NCBI GenBank assembly: GCA_903834675.1
Contig: CAILKC010000170.1
Location: forward strand, 1 to 24,367
Origin: an uncultured Victivallales bacterium
Lineage (GTDB): Bacteria > Verrucomicrobiota > Lentisphaeria > Oligosphaerales > JAFGRS01
Reading direction: 5' to 3'
Length of the DNA stretch: 24,367 bases
The position numbers and the translations under genes are program-made. Shown here in pieces: positions 1 to 8,018 of this stretch. The notes under the pieces were generated by a model that saw only the letters and a list, made by a program, of their open reading frames with translations, ran no database searches and had not been told where the DNA came from. Numbering within the stretch: the first letter of the stretch is position 1; every line of letters starts with the position of its first letter.

Positions 1-198
1 AACTGGCTATTCGCCGGCAGCAAGGGCGGCGGCGACGCCACCGGCATCCTGCTCTCGCTGGTGCAGACCTGCCGGGTCATGGACATCGACCCGTTCGTCT
101 ACATCGAGGACGTCCTGCGCCGCATCAACGGCCACCCCGCCAACCGCCTCGACGAGCTCCTGCCGGGCAACTGGGGCAAGGCTGAGTCCTACTACTGA
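1..198 (+). CDS. IS66-family transposase, C-terminal end (truncated by window edge)
   Basis: Reading frame 1 is open from the first base and stops at TGA 196-198, giving 65 residues. The peptide has the usual end of IS66 TnpC-type transposases: a GSKGGG glycine run, a helix with L..LVQTCR, then DPFVYIEDVLRRI, HPANRLDELLPG and NW. In this family the region lies at the end of the DDE catalytic domain and is followed directly by the IS right end. Only the C-terminus is visible, so intactness of the element cannot be judged. I did not find a convincing IS66 terminal inverted repeat in the next 220 bp. It marks the left side of the window as accessory or insertion-prone sequence. Confidence is high for the family, low for activity. 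Confidence 0.85.
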   Translation, partial: NWLFAGSKGGGDATGILLSLVQTCRVMDIDPFVYIEDVLRRINGHPANRLDELLPGNWGKAESYY

Positions 199-267
199 CA
201 AAGAGCCATCGGCACGACCCCTACGCTGCCATCGGCTGGACGGACCGCCCCAACTCCCCTACCGTAG

Positions 268-282
268 CCCCGCTGTGCGGGG
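268..282. other. GC hairpin in the gap between the transposase and the sialidase gene
   Basis: CCCCGC, a TGT loop and GCGGGG form a perfect 6-bp stem, followed on the plus strand by AAC. There is no T-run on either strand, so it is a poor intrinsic terminator. The core resembles the stem of type I-E CRISPR repeats, but it is single-copy here. Apart from this hairpin I see nothing in 199-422. Confidence 0.4.
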
Positions 283-422
283 AACATCCGTTCGGCTGGC
301 AACATCAGTCCGTTCCCTGCTTCCGGTCTCGGGTTGTGGTGAAGTGGCGACATCGTAACCTAGGCTGTGGCGCTCGGGTCGAGTACAGCGGGGCGCTTCG
401 TGTCGCCTCGCGTATGGGGAGA

Positions 423-2627
423 CTACGTTTCCATATCTTCCAGTTTGCCGAGCATGATGCGGTCGGTGCTGCCACCGGTGCCTTGGGTGACGGTGAACCA
501 GATGGTCGCGTTGTGCCGGTGGAAGGTTGGATATTGGAAGGATTCGGTGGTCTCGAATCGGTACTTGCGCTCCCAGTTCACGCCGTCGGTGGAGAGGTTG
601 AGGTTGAAGACACTTCGGTTCACGCCATCAATCCGGGTGGCTTCCTGCCAGCCGAGGTAGTAGACGCCGTCGAACCTGTCGAAGGTCGGCTTTGAGTTGG
701 TGCCGTTGGGGACGACATTACGGTGCTCGCCGGTAGCCCAAGTCCGGCCGTCCCTGCTGGTCGTAAAGATGTAGTTGCGGTTGCCCCCTTCTTGACGGCA
801 GATCGCCAGCCAGGTGCCGTCGGGGAGGCGGTTGATTGCCGATTCCGTAAGGTCGAGGTTGGTCGGTTCGTAGTAGTGGCCGATCACCTCCACTGTGTCG
901 CGGGCGTGGTTGAGCACCGCCAGCGCGTTCTGGGCACCGGGATAGTTGTTGATGGCTACGTAGGTTCTGCCTTCGAAGACCTTGAAGGAGTCGAAGAGGT
1001 AGAGGCCGAAGTCACGAGCTGGTTTTCTGAAGCCCTGCCTGGCGGCGTCTGCATGGACGTACTTGGGTTGCATGTCGAAGGTGCCGTCGCCGGTCTTGAC
1101 CTTCATGCGGTAGATGTTCGGTGCGAAGGTGAGCGAGGCGATATCGAAGTCGCGATACCAGGTCTGGGCTTGGCGCTTACCGGGCTGTTCACTGGCGAAG
1201 AAGCAGCGCAGGGTTGTATCGCTGAGCATGATGATGCGCGGCACGAAGCAGGCGCCCACAGGAAGGGCCTCGTTGGCGAAGACCTGCTCCGACTTGGCCA
1301 TGGGTATGATGTGTTCAGGCTCGAGGGTCTTCAGGTTGACAATGGACATGGTACAATATTCGTGGCTACCGGCTCCATGCCCGGGCTGGATGTCGTTCGC
1401 CTCAGCCACGACGAAAGCGCGATCGCCCACGATCACGAGATCGGCATCGTGCGCGCCCTTGACCTCTGGAGCCGAGACCCTGACCAGGCGGGAGAGAACC
1501 CGGTCGGCGGCCCTTTTTGGATCCCAGTCGGGCGGAAGCAGTTTCGGTTTGTCGAGCTGGTTGATCACCTGCTTCAGGCTCACGGCGCCGGACACGCTTC
1601 TGCCGGCGCTCGCGTCTTCCTCATGGAATCTGGCGAGCAGGATTTCGCCGGCGCCATTGCGATCGTGGTCATAGACGATCCAGATCAGGCCGTTGTTGTC
1701 CGCCACGCCGTCCGGATAGGAGACGCTACCGCGTTCGTCGAGCAGCAGGCCTTCGTTCCATGTCTCGCCGTCGTCGGTGGAGAGTTGCGCCGTGAGGTGA
1801 CTGCGGCCAGTGAACCCGCAATGATTCACCAGGAGCAGGTTGCTGGACGCAAGTCGGCGGATGAAGAAGCGCGAGCCGGGGCTGGCGATCATACTGGCTT
1901 GGCCTGCGCTCCAGGTCCGCCCGCGGTCCGATGAGTGGCTTTCCCAGAGGACGCCGCTGCTCGTGCGGATGAGCATCCAGAGGCGGCCATCCCTCAACTC
2001 CGTAACCATGCCTTCCAGCGCCCAAGGCGGTGCCGTCACTGCACCGTAGAGTCTCCAGGTCTTACCTTCATCGAGGGACATACCGACACCCTGGAGAAGC
2101 GGCTGTTGCTTGGCGGTATATCCTATGCACCAGTCATGGACCGGTTGGGATGCATGCGTGACGGGCATGATCCACTCGCCCGTGGAGAGCACCGTAGGCT
2201 TGTTCATGCGGAAGGCAAACGGGGCATCGAAGCCGACGCGAAACTCACGGCCGAACGCTGGCGCGGTCGCATCGGGATCGTCGCAGATGCGGGCGTGCAC
2301 GTCATGCACCGCCGTGTCTTTGTTGCCGTGGTTGAAGATATACCAGAGCCGCCCTTTCGGGTCGATCCACAGCGCGGGATCGAAGCAACGCATGCCGTCC
2401 TTTGGCAGCCCGATGGCCTGCGGCTCGGTGAAGGTTTTGCCATCGTCATCGCTGCGGCAGAGCACCACGGTATTATCCGGCGATGGCTCCTTGGGGCCGC
2501 CGGTGAACCAGGAGACGAACACTCGGCCTCCGGCGGTGCGCTCGAGTCCCGGTATGCCTTGCCAGGTGCGCTGGGCGAGGATGGGGTCTTTCACGAACAG
2601 TCCTTTCGGGGCGGCTACTGTGGGCAT
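423..2627 (-). CDS. Two-part BNR-repeat sialidase-like protein (exo-alpha-sialidase family)
   Basis: The product is 734 residues. Four Asp-box (BNR) motifs lie in the N-terminal half: SDDDGKTF (59-66), SLDEGKTW (184-191), SSDRGRTW (232-239) and STDDGETW (283-290). Their spacing fits a six-bladed beta-propeller of the BNR_2 type. From about residue 350 a second propeller-like region follows, with weaker Asp boxes near residues 633 (SRDGRTW) and 700 (STDGVNW). Such proteins cleave or bind sialic acids or other glycans, but many members are uncharacterised and the sialidase arginine triad cannot be assigned by eye. There is no signal peptide, so either it is cytoplasmic or the N-terminus is wrong; ATG 2627 is the first ATG after an in-frame stop at 2646-2648, with no clear SD. 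It is the last gene of the minus-strand cluster, 61 bp after the PLP enzyme. Confidence 0.75.
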   Translation of the reverse strand: MPTVAAPKGLFVKDPILAQRTWQGIPGLERTAGGRVFVSWFTGGPKEPSPDNTVVLCRSDDDGKTFTEPQAIGLPKDGMRCFDPALWIDPKGRLWYIFNHGNKDTAVHDVHARICDDPDATAPAFGREFRVGFDAPFAFRMNKPTVLSTGEWIMPVTHASQPVHDWCIGYTAKQQPLLQGVGMSLDEGKTWRLYGAVTAPPWALEGMVTELRDGRLWMLIRTSSGVLWESHSSDRGRTWSAGQASMIASPGSRFFIRRLASSNLLLVNHCGFTGRSHLTAQLSTDDGETWNEGLLLDERGSVSYPDGVADNNGLIWIVYDHDRNGAGEILLARFHEEDASAGRSVSGAVSLKQVINQLDKPKLLPPDWDPKRAADRVLSRLVRVSAPEVKGAHDADLVIVGDRAFVVAEANDIQPGHGAGSHEYCTMSIVNLKTLEPEHIIPMAKSEQVFANEALPVGACFVPRIIMLSDTTLRCFFASEQPGKRQAQTWYRDFDIASLTFAPNIYRMKVKTGDGTFDMQPKYVHADAARQGFRKPARDFGLYLFDSFKVFEGRTYVAINNYPGAQNALAVLNHARDTVEVIGHYYEPTNLDLTESAINRLPDGTWLAICRQEGGNRNYIFTTSRDGRTWATGEHRNVVPNGTNSKPTFDRFDGVYYLGWQEATRIDGVNRSVFNLNLSTDGVNWERKYRFETTESFQYPTFHRHNATIWFTVTQGTGGSTDRIMLGKLEDMET

Positions 2628-2688
2628 AGGTAATGTTCTGCATGGTCATGGCAACCGCTCTGCAGCGGAGGCCTTGTTTCGACAGACA

Positions 2689-3708
2689 TCAGTCGCGCCA
2701 GAGGTCTGTGCTCAAGTATTTGAGGCCGCTGTCGCAGATCAGGACGGCGACGGTGCCCCCTGCGCACGGACCGTCGAGCAGGCGCAATGCCGCTGCCACG
2801 TTGGCGCCGCTGCTGAACCCGCCGAATATTCCTTCCAGTCGCGCCAGCCTGCGGGCCTGATTCATGGCCTCGGTATCGCTGACCTCGACGTAGCCGTCCA
2901 CCAGATTCTGCGGGACGAATTTCAGTTTGGCCCGTGCATAGCCACCGCCTTGGATACGATGCTCCGGATGCTCGACGGGCTTTCCGGCGAGCGCGGCGGC
3001 ACCCTCTGGCTCGACCACGTAGCAGCGGATACTCGGGTTGTGCTTTTTGAACGCTTCGGCACAGCCGCCGAAAGAGCCGCCGGTACCCGCGAAGTCGCAG
3101 AACGCGGTGATGGCGCCGCCGCACTGCCGCAGGATCTCCGGGCCAGTGTGCAGGCAGTGAGCTCGCCAGTTTCCGTCGAGTTCGAACTGATCGGCGCGGA
3201 AGGCATTTCTGTCCAGGACCAGCCGCTGTGCTTCGCGTTCGACCAGATCCAGGTCGCCGCCTGAAACGCGTCCAGGGACCGAGCCGGGGAGTTGGTCCAC
3301 GAGTACGACGTCGGCGCCGAAGGCACGCATCATCTGGGCTCGCTCGACGGAATTCCCCCGCGACATGACGGCGACAAATGGATGCCCCATGATAGCACAG
3401 ACGATGGCCAGGCCGGTACCGGTGTTGCCGCTGGTCAGTTCGACCACGGTTTGCCCAGGCCGCAAGGTGCCGACTGCCTGCGCCTCGATGATCATCTGTC
3501 GGGCGATGCGGTCCTTTTTGGAGAGCCCCGGGTTGAGGTACTCCAGTTTGGCCAGGATCCGGCCGTTCACGCCGTGGCACAGGCGTCGGAGTTCGACCAG
3601 CGGGGTGTTGCCGATGGCATCCAGCACAGAGTCCAGCAGGTGGTCTTCTCTCACAGGGGCGCGCCTCCCGAGGGTCTTGGTAGCCGAGCCAATGGGTTCA
3701 CTTTTCAT
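2689..3708 (-). CDS. Cysteine-synthase-family PLP-dependent enzyme (CysK/CBS fold)
   Basis: The 339 residues match fold-type II PLP enzymes. DAIGNTPLVEL (30-40) is the usual start; NPGLSKKDR (59-67) carries the PLP lysine, K65; TSGNTGTG (92-99) is the substrate loop; GTGGSFGG (208-215) is the phosphate-binding loop; CDSGLKYLST lies near the C-terminus. Classical CysK makes cysteine from O-acetylserine and sulfide. Here the lysine motif has SKKDR instead of SVKDR, the phosphate loop is altered, and there is an extra segment at about 139-152, so this is a divergent subfamily and the acceptor could differ. ATG 3708 has a close SD-like TAGGAAG. GTG 3654 is an alternative: GGGAGG lies 9 nt upstream and it would give the usual short N-terminus. 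The gene sits between a putative glycosidase and a sialidase, an odd place for amino-acid synthesis. Confidence 0.8.
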   Translation of the reverse strand: MKSEPIGSATKTLGRRAPVREDHLLDSVLDAIGNTPLVELRRLCHGVNGRILAKLEYLNPGLSKKDRIARQMIIEAQAVGTLRPGQTVVELTSGNTGTGLAIVCAIMGHPFVAVMSRGNSVERAQMMRAFGADVVLVDQLPGSVPGRVSGGDLDLVEREAQRLVLDRNAFRADQFELDGNWRAHCLHTGPEILRQCGGAITAFCDFAGTGGSFGGCAEAFKKHNPSIRCYVVEPEGAAALAGKPVEHPEHRIQGGGYARAKLKFVPQNLVDGYVEVSDTEAMNQARRLARLEGIFGGFSSGANVAAALRLLDGPCAGGTVAVLICDSGLKYLSTDLWRD

Positions 3709-3718
3709 CTTCCTACCG

Positions 3719-3733
3719 GCCCTCTGCGAGGGC
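3719..3733 (-). other. Small hairpin in the leader of the PLP-enzyme gene
   Basis: GCCCTC, loop TGC and GAGGGC form a 6-bp stem that ends 4 nt before the SD-like sequence at 3709-3715. It could affect ribosome access or message stability between the two coding regions. It is short enough to be chance in G+C-rich DNA. Confidence 0.25.
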
Positions 3734-3795
3734 GTGGCACGGCAATTTTGCGGTGGGCGGAAACGCCGATACCGAACGGCGGCATGCCAGTAGGC

Positions 3796-5904
3796 TCAGC
3801 GAATGGGGCCAAGGTAGCGGACCTGGCTGAAGTCCTGCAGGCCAATCAGAGCCTTGGCAAACTGAGTTGCGGCGGCCTCGTCAGGGGTGCCGAGGGCACG
3901 GAACACATCCCAGGCCAGCTTCTTCTCTCCCGGGGCGTCGACGGAGCCTGGCGCGAAGGCGCGCAAGCCGAAGCGTAACCCGCCTTCGTCCGCGTGGTCG
4001 ATCCAGCGGTGATACTGGAAGGCTTCAACGCTGTCCAGATCGCGCACCTTGTGCCACAAGTAGACAAGTCCCGCGGCCTGCAAGCGCTGGTTCGCCTCAC
4101 TCAGGTCGGCGGCGTTGCAGCCCTGTTCCGAGAGCAGCACGCCCCGGACTGCGCCGTTGAAGCGGAACTCGGGGCGTTTCATCCAAGCGTCCAAGACCTC
4201 GAGGTTCTTCATGGTGATGAGCGGGGTATCGAAGGTGAAAGTGGCTTTGGTGTCGAGCCACGAAGCGGGATTGTAGAGATCCTGCGGGTAGGGGTGGTAG
4301 GCCACGCCCCATTCGAAATCGCCCTCCTGGCGGCACATGTCCGAGAGCAGTTCGAGCAGATCGCGCGGTTTATAGAACTTAGGTTCGGTCTCGGTCCAGT
4401 GGTGAGAGAGGGAGATGAACACACGGGCGGCCGGATCGTGTCGGCGGACCGTGTAGTGCGCGATTCTCAGGGCGCGGTAGTAGAGTTCGAGATAGCTCTC
4501 CGGAGTTTTCTCTCCGGCATTGGTCCAGACCCAGCCGGCATCGACCTCGTTATGGATGATCCAGTTGGAGATGCGGCCACGGGTATCGCCGGGCGAGCCG
4601 TAGCGGCGAGCCAGGAGGTCGAGGGCCGCGGCGAAGGCGTCAGCCCCCTCGGCGCTGGTCACGTTTGCCAGCGAGTACTGGCCCGGCTCACAGGCATCCG
4701 GGTGGCACCAGACGCGCTGCTCCTGGGAGTCGGCCAGACGACGGGGGATAAGGATGACGGCGGAGACGACGATGCCGTGTTCGCGCGCGAAGCGAAGGAC
4801 GTTGTCCACGGGCGCCAGCGCCTTCTCGTCGACCGCATACTCCTTACCGTTGAAGGGGTAGGGGGTCGTTCCTGCTTCGCCAGGGTTCAGGTGAAGGATA
4901 CTGGGAAGCAAGATGTTGACGGTGAGATTGCGGCAGCCCAGAGCCGACAGGTCCTCCAGCGCGTCGGGGGACCAGGAGATGCCGCCCAGTCCTTTTTTGG
5001 AGGAAGGCATGGCTCGCGGCGGGAGGTTGCCGGTGGCCTCGTCCACATCCGTGGCCCAGGCGGCGGCGGACAGGCCTTCCAGGCGCTGGTCGATGGAGCG
5101 AGCCAGGCGCCAGCGCGCGAAGAGGCGGTCGTGTGCCAGGCCGGTACGGTTCGCCACAAACCTAGGAACCTCGACCTGGAAATCGCCACGTACCGAAAGG
5201 GTGGTGACGTTCACACTTTCCATGCACGAGGGTAGGGAGGCATGTACGGGCACTTCGATCAATGCCGTCCCGGCTTCTGGCGCCACGCCCGAGATGCGCA
5301 CATAACGACGGTCGACCGAGACGGAGTCAACCCGCCCGGGCCATTCTCGCCCGAGGTAGGCACGGATATCCCGACCTTGCTCGGCATCCTGCTTCACCGT
5401 TTCCAGCCACTGCTGTTCGGTTTGTATTTCATCGTTGGTCGGGGGTCGTAGCACCAGACCGCGCAGCCGGAGGCTGACGCCGCCCCGGTTGCCGAAATCG
5501 AGACGGAAGACGCGGTAAGGCATGTCCCAGTTGTCACGCAGTGGGACGGCGACAGGCACCCAGGTTTCCGAGCGCAGGAGGTCTCGTTTCGAGGCGCTAT
5601 GCGATTCGCGCGGCAGGCCGTAGAACACTTGGATGAAGTCGAGTCCCGCCGGGCAGAGCAAGTCGAACGCGATCACCCGCAGGCGCTCGTGACTATAGGT
5701 CTGAATGAGGGGTACGGTAAGCACGTAAGGATCGCTGCCGCTGGTCGTTAGGGTGTATTCACTGGGGTCAACCTTGACCAGAGTAGCGTCGTGGATGCCG
5801 GTCTCCGCCAGTTGCAGCGGCAGGATGGGTATTTCCTGCGCGCCACCGGCGGCGACAGCCAGCCCAAGCAGTACCAGGCATACCAGGACTCGATGGCCGT
5901 TCAT
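3796..5904 (-). CDS. Secreted DUF5722-like putative glycoside hydrolase (clan GH-A-like)
   Basis: I use ATG 5904: CGGAGGT lies 5 nt upstream and the protein then begins with a clear signal peptide (basic MNGHR, hydrophobic stretch to about residue 20, AAGGAQ cleavage region). An open frame continues upstream to 6216 but overlaps the neighbouring gene and should be ignored. The mature part of the 702-residue product has an N-terminal beta-rich region (to about 270) and a TIM-barrel-like region. WIIHNEVD near residue 450 and LLSEQG near residue 590 are spaced like the acid/base Asn-Glu and nucleophile Glu of clan GH-A glycosidases. The pattern agrees with what I remember of DUF5722 proteins. 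Substrate is unknown. It lies 53 bp after a DUF6785 membrane protein, suggesting periplasmic glycan processing coupled to uptake. Confidence 0.7.
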   Translation of the reverse strand: MNGHRVLVCLVLLGLAVAAGGAQEIPILPLQLAETGIHDATLVKVDPSEYTLTTSGSDPYVLTVPLIQTYSHERLRVIAFDLLCPAGLDFIQVFYGLPRESHSASKRDLLRSETWVPVAVPLRDNWDMPYRVFRLDFGNRGGVSLRLRGLVLRPPTNDEIQTEQQWLETVKQDAEQGRDIRAYLGREWPGRVDSVSVDRRYVRISGVAPEAGTALIEVPVHASLPSCMESVNVTTLSVRGDFQVEVPRFVANRTGLAHDRLFARWRLARSIDQRLEGLSAAAWATDVDEATGNLPPRAMPSSKKGLGGISWSPDALEDLSALGCRNLTVNILLPSILHLNPGEAGTTPYPFNGKEYAVDEKALAPVDNVLRFAREHGIVVSAVILIPRRLADSQEQRVWCHPDACEPGQYSLANVTSAEGADAFAAALDLLARRYGSPGDTRGRISNWIIHNEVDAGWVWTNAGEKTPESYLELYYRALRIAHYTVRRHDPAARVFISLSHHWTETEPKFYKPRDLLELLSDMCRQEGDFEWGVAYHPYPQDLYNPASWLDTKATFTFDTPLITMKNLEVLDAWMKRPEFRFNGAVRGVLLSEQGCNAADLSEANQRLQAAGLVYLWHKVRDLDSVEAFQYHRWIDHADEGGLRFGLRAFAPGSVDAPGEKKLAWDVFRALGTPDEAAATQFAKALIGLQDFSQVRYLGPIR

Positions 5905-5957
5905 GCTGGACCTCCGGTGGGGCCGTTGCGGCGCCGCGTCCCGCGACTCTGCGTGGT

Positions 5958-7988
5958 TCAGTACACCAGCGAGCTGTTCACGGGACGCTCGCCGGTGGTA
6001 AGATAGTACACCGCGCCGACGAGGATGGGTATCGTTCCCGCCAGCATTTCGCCGGCGACGACTCCGGTCATGAGCGGCTTGCCCTTCTGGTAGAGGGTTT
6101 CGCCGCCGTATCTGCACACGGCCGTCTTGATGGCCCAGCCGATCAGCAGCGAGAACGCGACCCGCTGGCCCTGGTGGGAGTTCAGGAAGAAGAACGCCAG
6201 CGGGTGCAGTGGCCACCAGTGGAAACGCAGGCGCAGGAAGGCGGTCAGCAGGGTCAGTCCCAGGCCGATGGCGAAGGCGGTCACAAAGGCGTGGTTGGGC
6301 TTGACCACAGCGAGGCGGCCGAGACCGCGCACGGCCTCGGCCTGATCCAGGACTCCGATGGCTGCCAGTTGTTCTTTCATGATCATGCCTTGGTCGAAGG
6401 GTAGCCTGGGGGTATAGCGGGCCCAGCCCGACGAGGCCCGCATCAGGCCCTGATCATGTTGCCAGTAGATGGTTGCCGGCAGGGCTACGGCCACGCAGAG
6501 TACCAGCCCGACGATGCAGCACACCCCCATGCGGCCGGGGCGGACGTTGCCGAGTTCCGCCAGTTTCAGGGCCTGGACGCCGAAGGCCATGGGCGCCCAT
6601 CCCGGGCCGACCAGTACCACGACGGACACCATGACCATAGTGGCCAGGGTGCTTGGCCCCACTGCCTGCGACCCGAGCAGCCCCCAGGCGACGGCGCCGG
6701 GCATGATCCAGGTGCCGATATAGAACCCGCCCGCTTCGGCCACCGCCCGACTGACAGCGATGAAGACGACCAGCGCCATGAGGGTGTAGTACAGTGACAT
6801 CAGCCAGTCCACGCCGGTGTAGCACAGCAGGATGTAGAACACGGCGGTGAACAGCAGGAAGACCCGCATGGACCATACCAGGTGCGGTTCGGCTTTCTCT
6901 GCACAAGGCAGCGCCAGTCCTTGTCGCAGCAGGTTGCCGTAGAAGTAGCGGCCGGTGTACAGGGCCATCAGCACGATGCCGAGATAGCCGCCCGCATAGA
7001 CGAACACGGTGGCGTTGTTGAACATGTTAAAACCGCGCGTGACCTGGAATCCATAGCTGGAGAGGACCCCGATCACGAAACAGACGACATAGGGCGTCAG
7101 CGCCAGGGACAGCGACACGTCCGAGGCGAAGAAGTAGGCGATGCCGATGACGGCGAACATGAGGCGCGGGGTGAAGAGCGACCAGCCGTCGCCATAGGTC
7201 ACTGGCTGGAAAAGCGGGATCAGGGCCCTGAAATCGAGTCCCAGACGCACCGGCACCAGGTACTCGGGCCACCAGGCCTGCAGGTAGTTGAGCATGTGAA
7301 TGCCAAAGATGAGCCCCATCCCCAGGTGGAACGACCTCTTGCGCAGCACGCTCTCGGGATGGTCAGGGAAGAGCAGCGCGGTGAACTTGGCGATGGGGTA
7401 GGGCAGTTGTTCGTGGCGGGACCACTGGCGATGCACGACCACTGCCAACGCCAAGGTGGCGATCGAGAGGCTGAGCACCAGCGGCACCCAGAAGGCCAGC
7501 GGCTTCAGCCAGATGTCCCAGGGCACGTCGCGCAGGGCGATATGCCCCTGACCGCGGGATGTACCGGCCACGTAGCCGGTCAGAGCGTCAGCGCCCCGGT
7601 CGGAGCTGACATCGGTCAGCATGAAGGACGGCACCAAGTCGAGGATATGCTCCCGCTGCCAGCCCGGCGACAGCCGGTTGCTATGGTGGGGAAGCATGAG
7701 GGCAGATGGCCAGCAGTGGACCAGGCCGTAGAAAGGCACCGAGCACGCCAGCAGCCACAGCCCGGTGATGACGGCGAGCTCGCCCCCCGCCAGAGGTCGC
7801 CCATGCAGCCAGCGCAGCAGCGGATTCACGCCGATGAGCAGGAGCAGCCCACCATAGACCGCGTGCGGCATCAGGTGGGGCACCAGCATGATGTACGCAT
7901 CGGCGTTGATGATGCAGTCGTGGAAGTAGCCAAAGCCGCTGATGAAGAGCGCGCCCAGAAGTCCGATGGTCACGGAGCGCTTGGTCAC
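5958..7988 (-). CDS. DUF6785/DUF6784 family polytopic membrane protein (OPT-like)
   Basis: The product is 676 residues with many hydrophobic segments, beginning with one at about 7-20. Typical features are the early PHLMPHAVYGGLLLL segment, a long loop at about 115-165, EQLPYPIAKFTALLFP (about 205), and a C-terminal block with HWWPLHPLAF and repeated transmembrane helices. I recognise this as the DUF6785 plus DUF6784 architecture, distantly related to oligopeptide transporters and common in PVC and Armatimonadota genomes. Function is not established; transport of a peptide, glycan fragment or metal chelate is inference. The start is GTG 7988 with AAAGGG 8 nt upstream. It begins 30 bp after htpG stops and is followed closely by the putative glycosidase, so the two probably act together. 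Confidence 0.75.
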   Translation of the reverse strand: MTKRSVTIGLLGALFISGFGYFHDCIINADAYIMLVPHLMPHAVYGGLLLLIGVNPLLRWLHGRPLAGGELAVITGLWLLACSVPFYGLVHCWPSALMLPHHSNRLSPGWQREHILDLVPSFMLTDVSSDRGADALTGYVAGTSRGQGHIALRDVPWDIWLKPLAFWVPLVLSLSIATLALAVVVHRQWSRHEQLPYPIAKFTALLFPDHPESVLRKRSFHLGMGLIFGIHMLNYLQAWWPEYLVPVRLGLDFRALIPLFQPVTYGDGWSLFTPRLMFAVIGIAYFFASDVSLSLALTPYVVCFVIGVLSSYGFQVTRGFNMFNNATVFVYAGGYLGIVLMALYTGRYFYGNLLRQGLALPCAEKAEPHLVWSMRVFLLFTAVFYILLCYTGVDWLMSLYYTLMALVVFIAVSRAVAEAGGFYIGTWIMPGAVAWGLLGSQAVGPSTLATMVMVSVVVLVGPGWAPMAFGVQALKLAELGNVRPGRMGVCCIVGLVLCVAVALPATIYWQHDQGLMRASSGWARYTPRLPFDQGMIMKEQLAAIGVLDQAEAVRGLGRLAVVKPNHAFVTAFAIGLGLTLLTAFLRLRFHWWPLHPLAFFFLNSHQGQRVAFSLLIGWAIKTAVCRYGGETLYQKGKPLMTGVVAGEMLAGTIPILVGAVYYLTTGERPVNSSLVY

Positions 7989-8018
7989 CGGCGCGGCCCT
8001 TTCACCTGCCTCCCGGCA

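Noticed and set aside
199..422. IS66 terminal inverted repeat or target duplication
   Set aside because: No sequence resembling the usual GTAAG-type terminus was found, and the left end of the element is outside the window.
5905..6216. Open frame extending the DUF5722-like protein N-terminally by 104 residues
   Set aside because: It overlaps the downstream end of the DUF6785 gene, and the true start is marked by a strong SD and a signal peptide at 5904.
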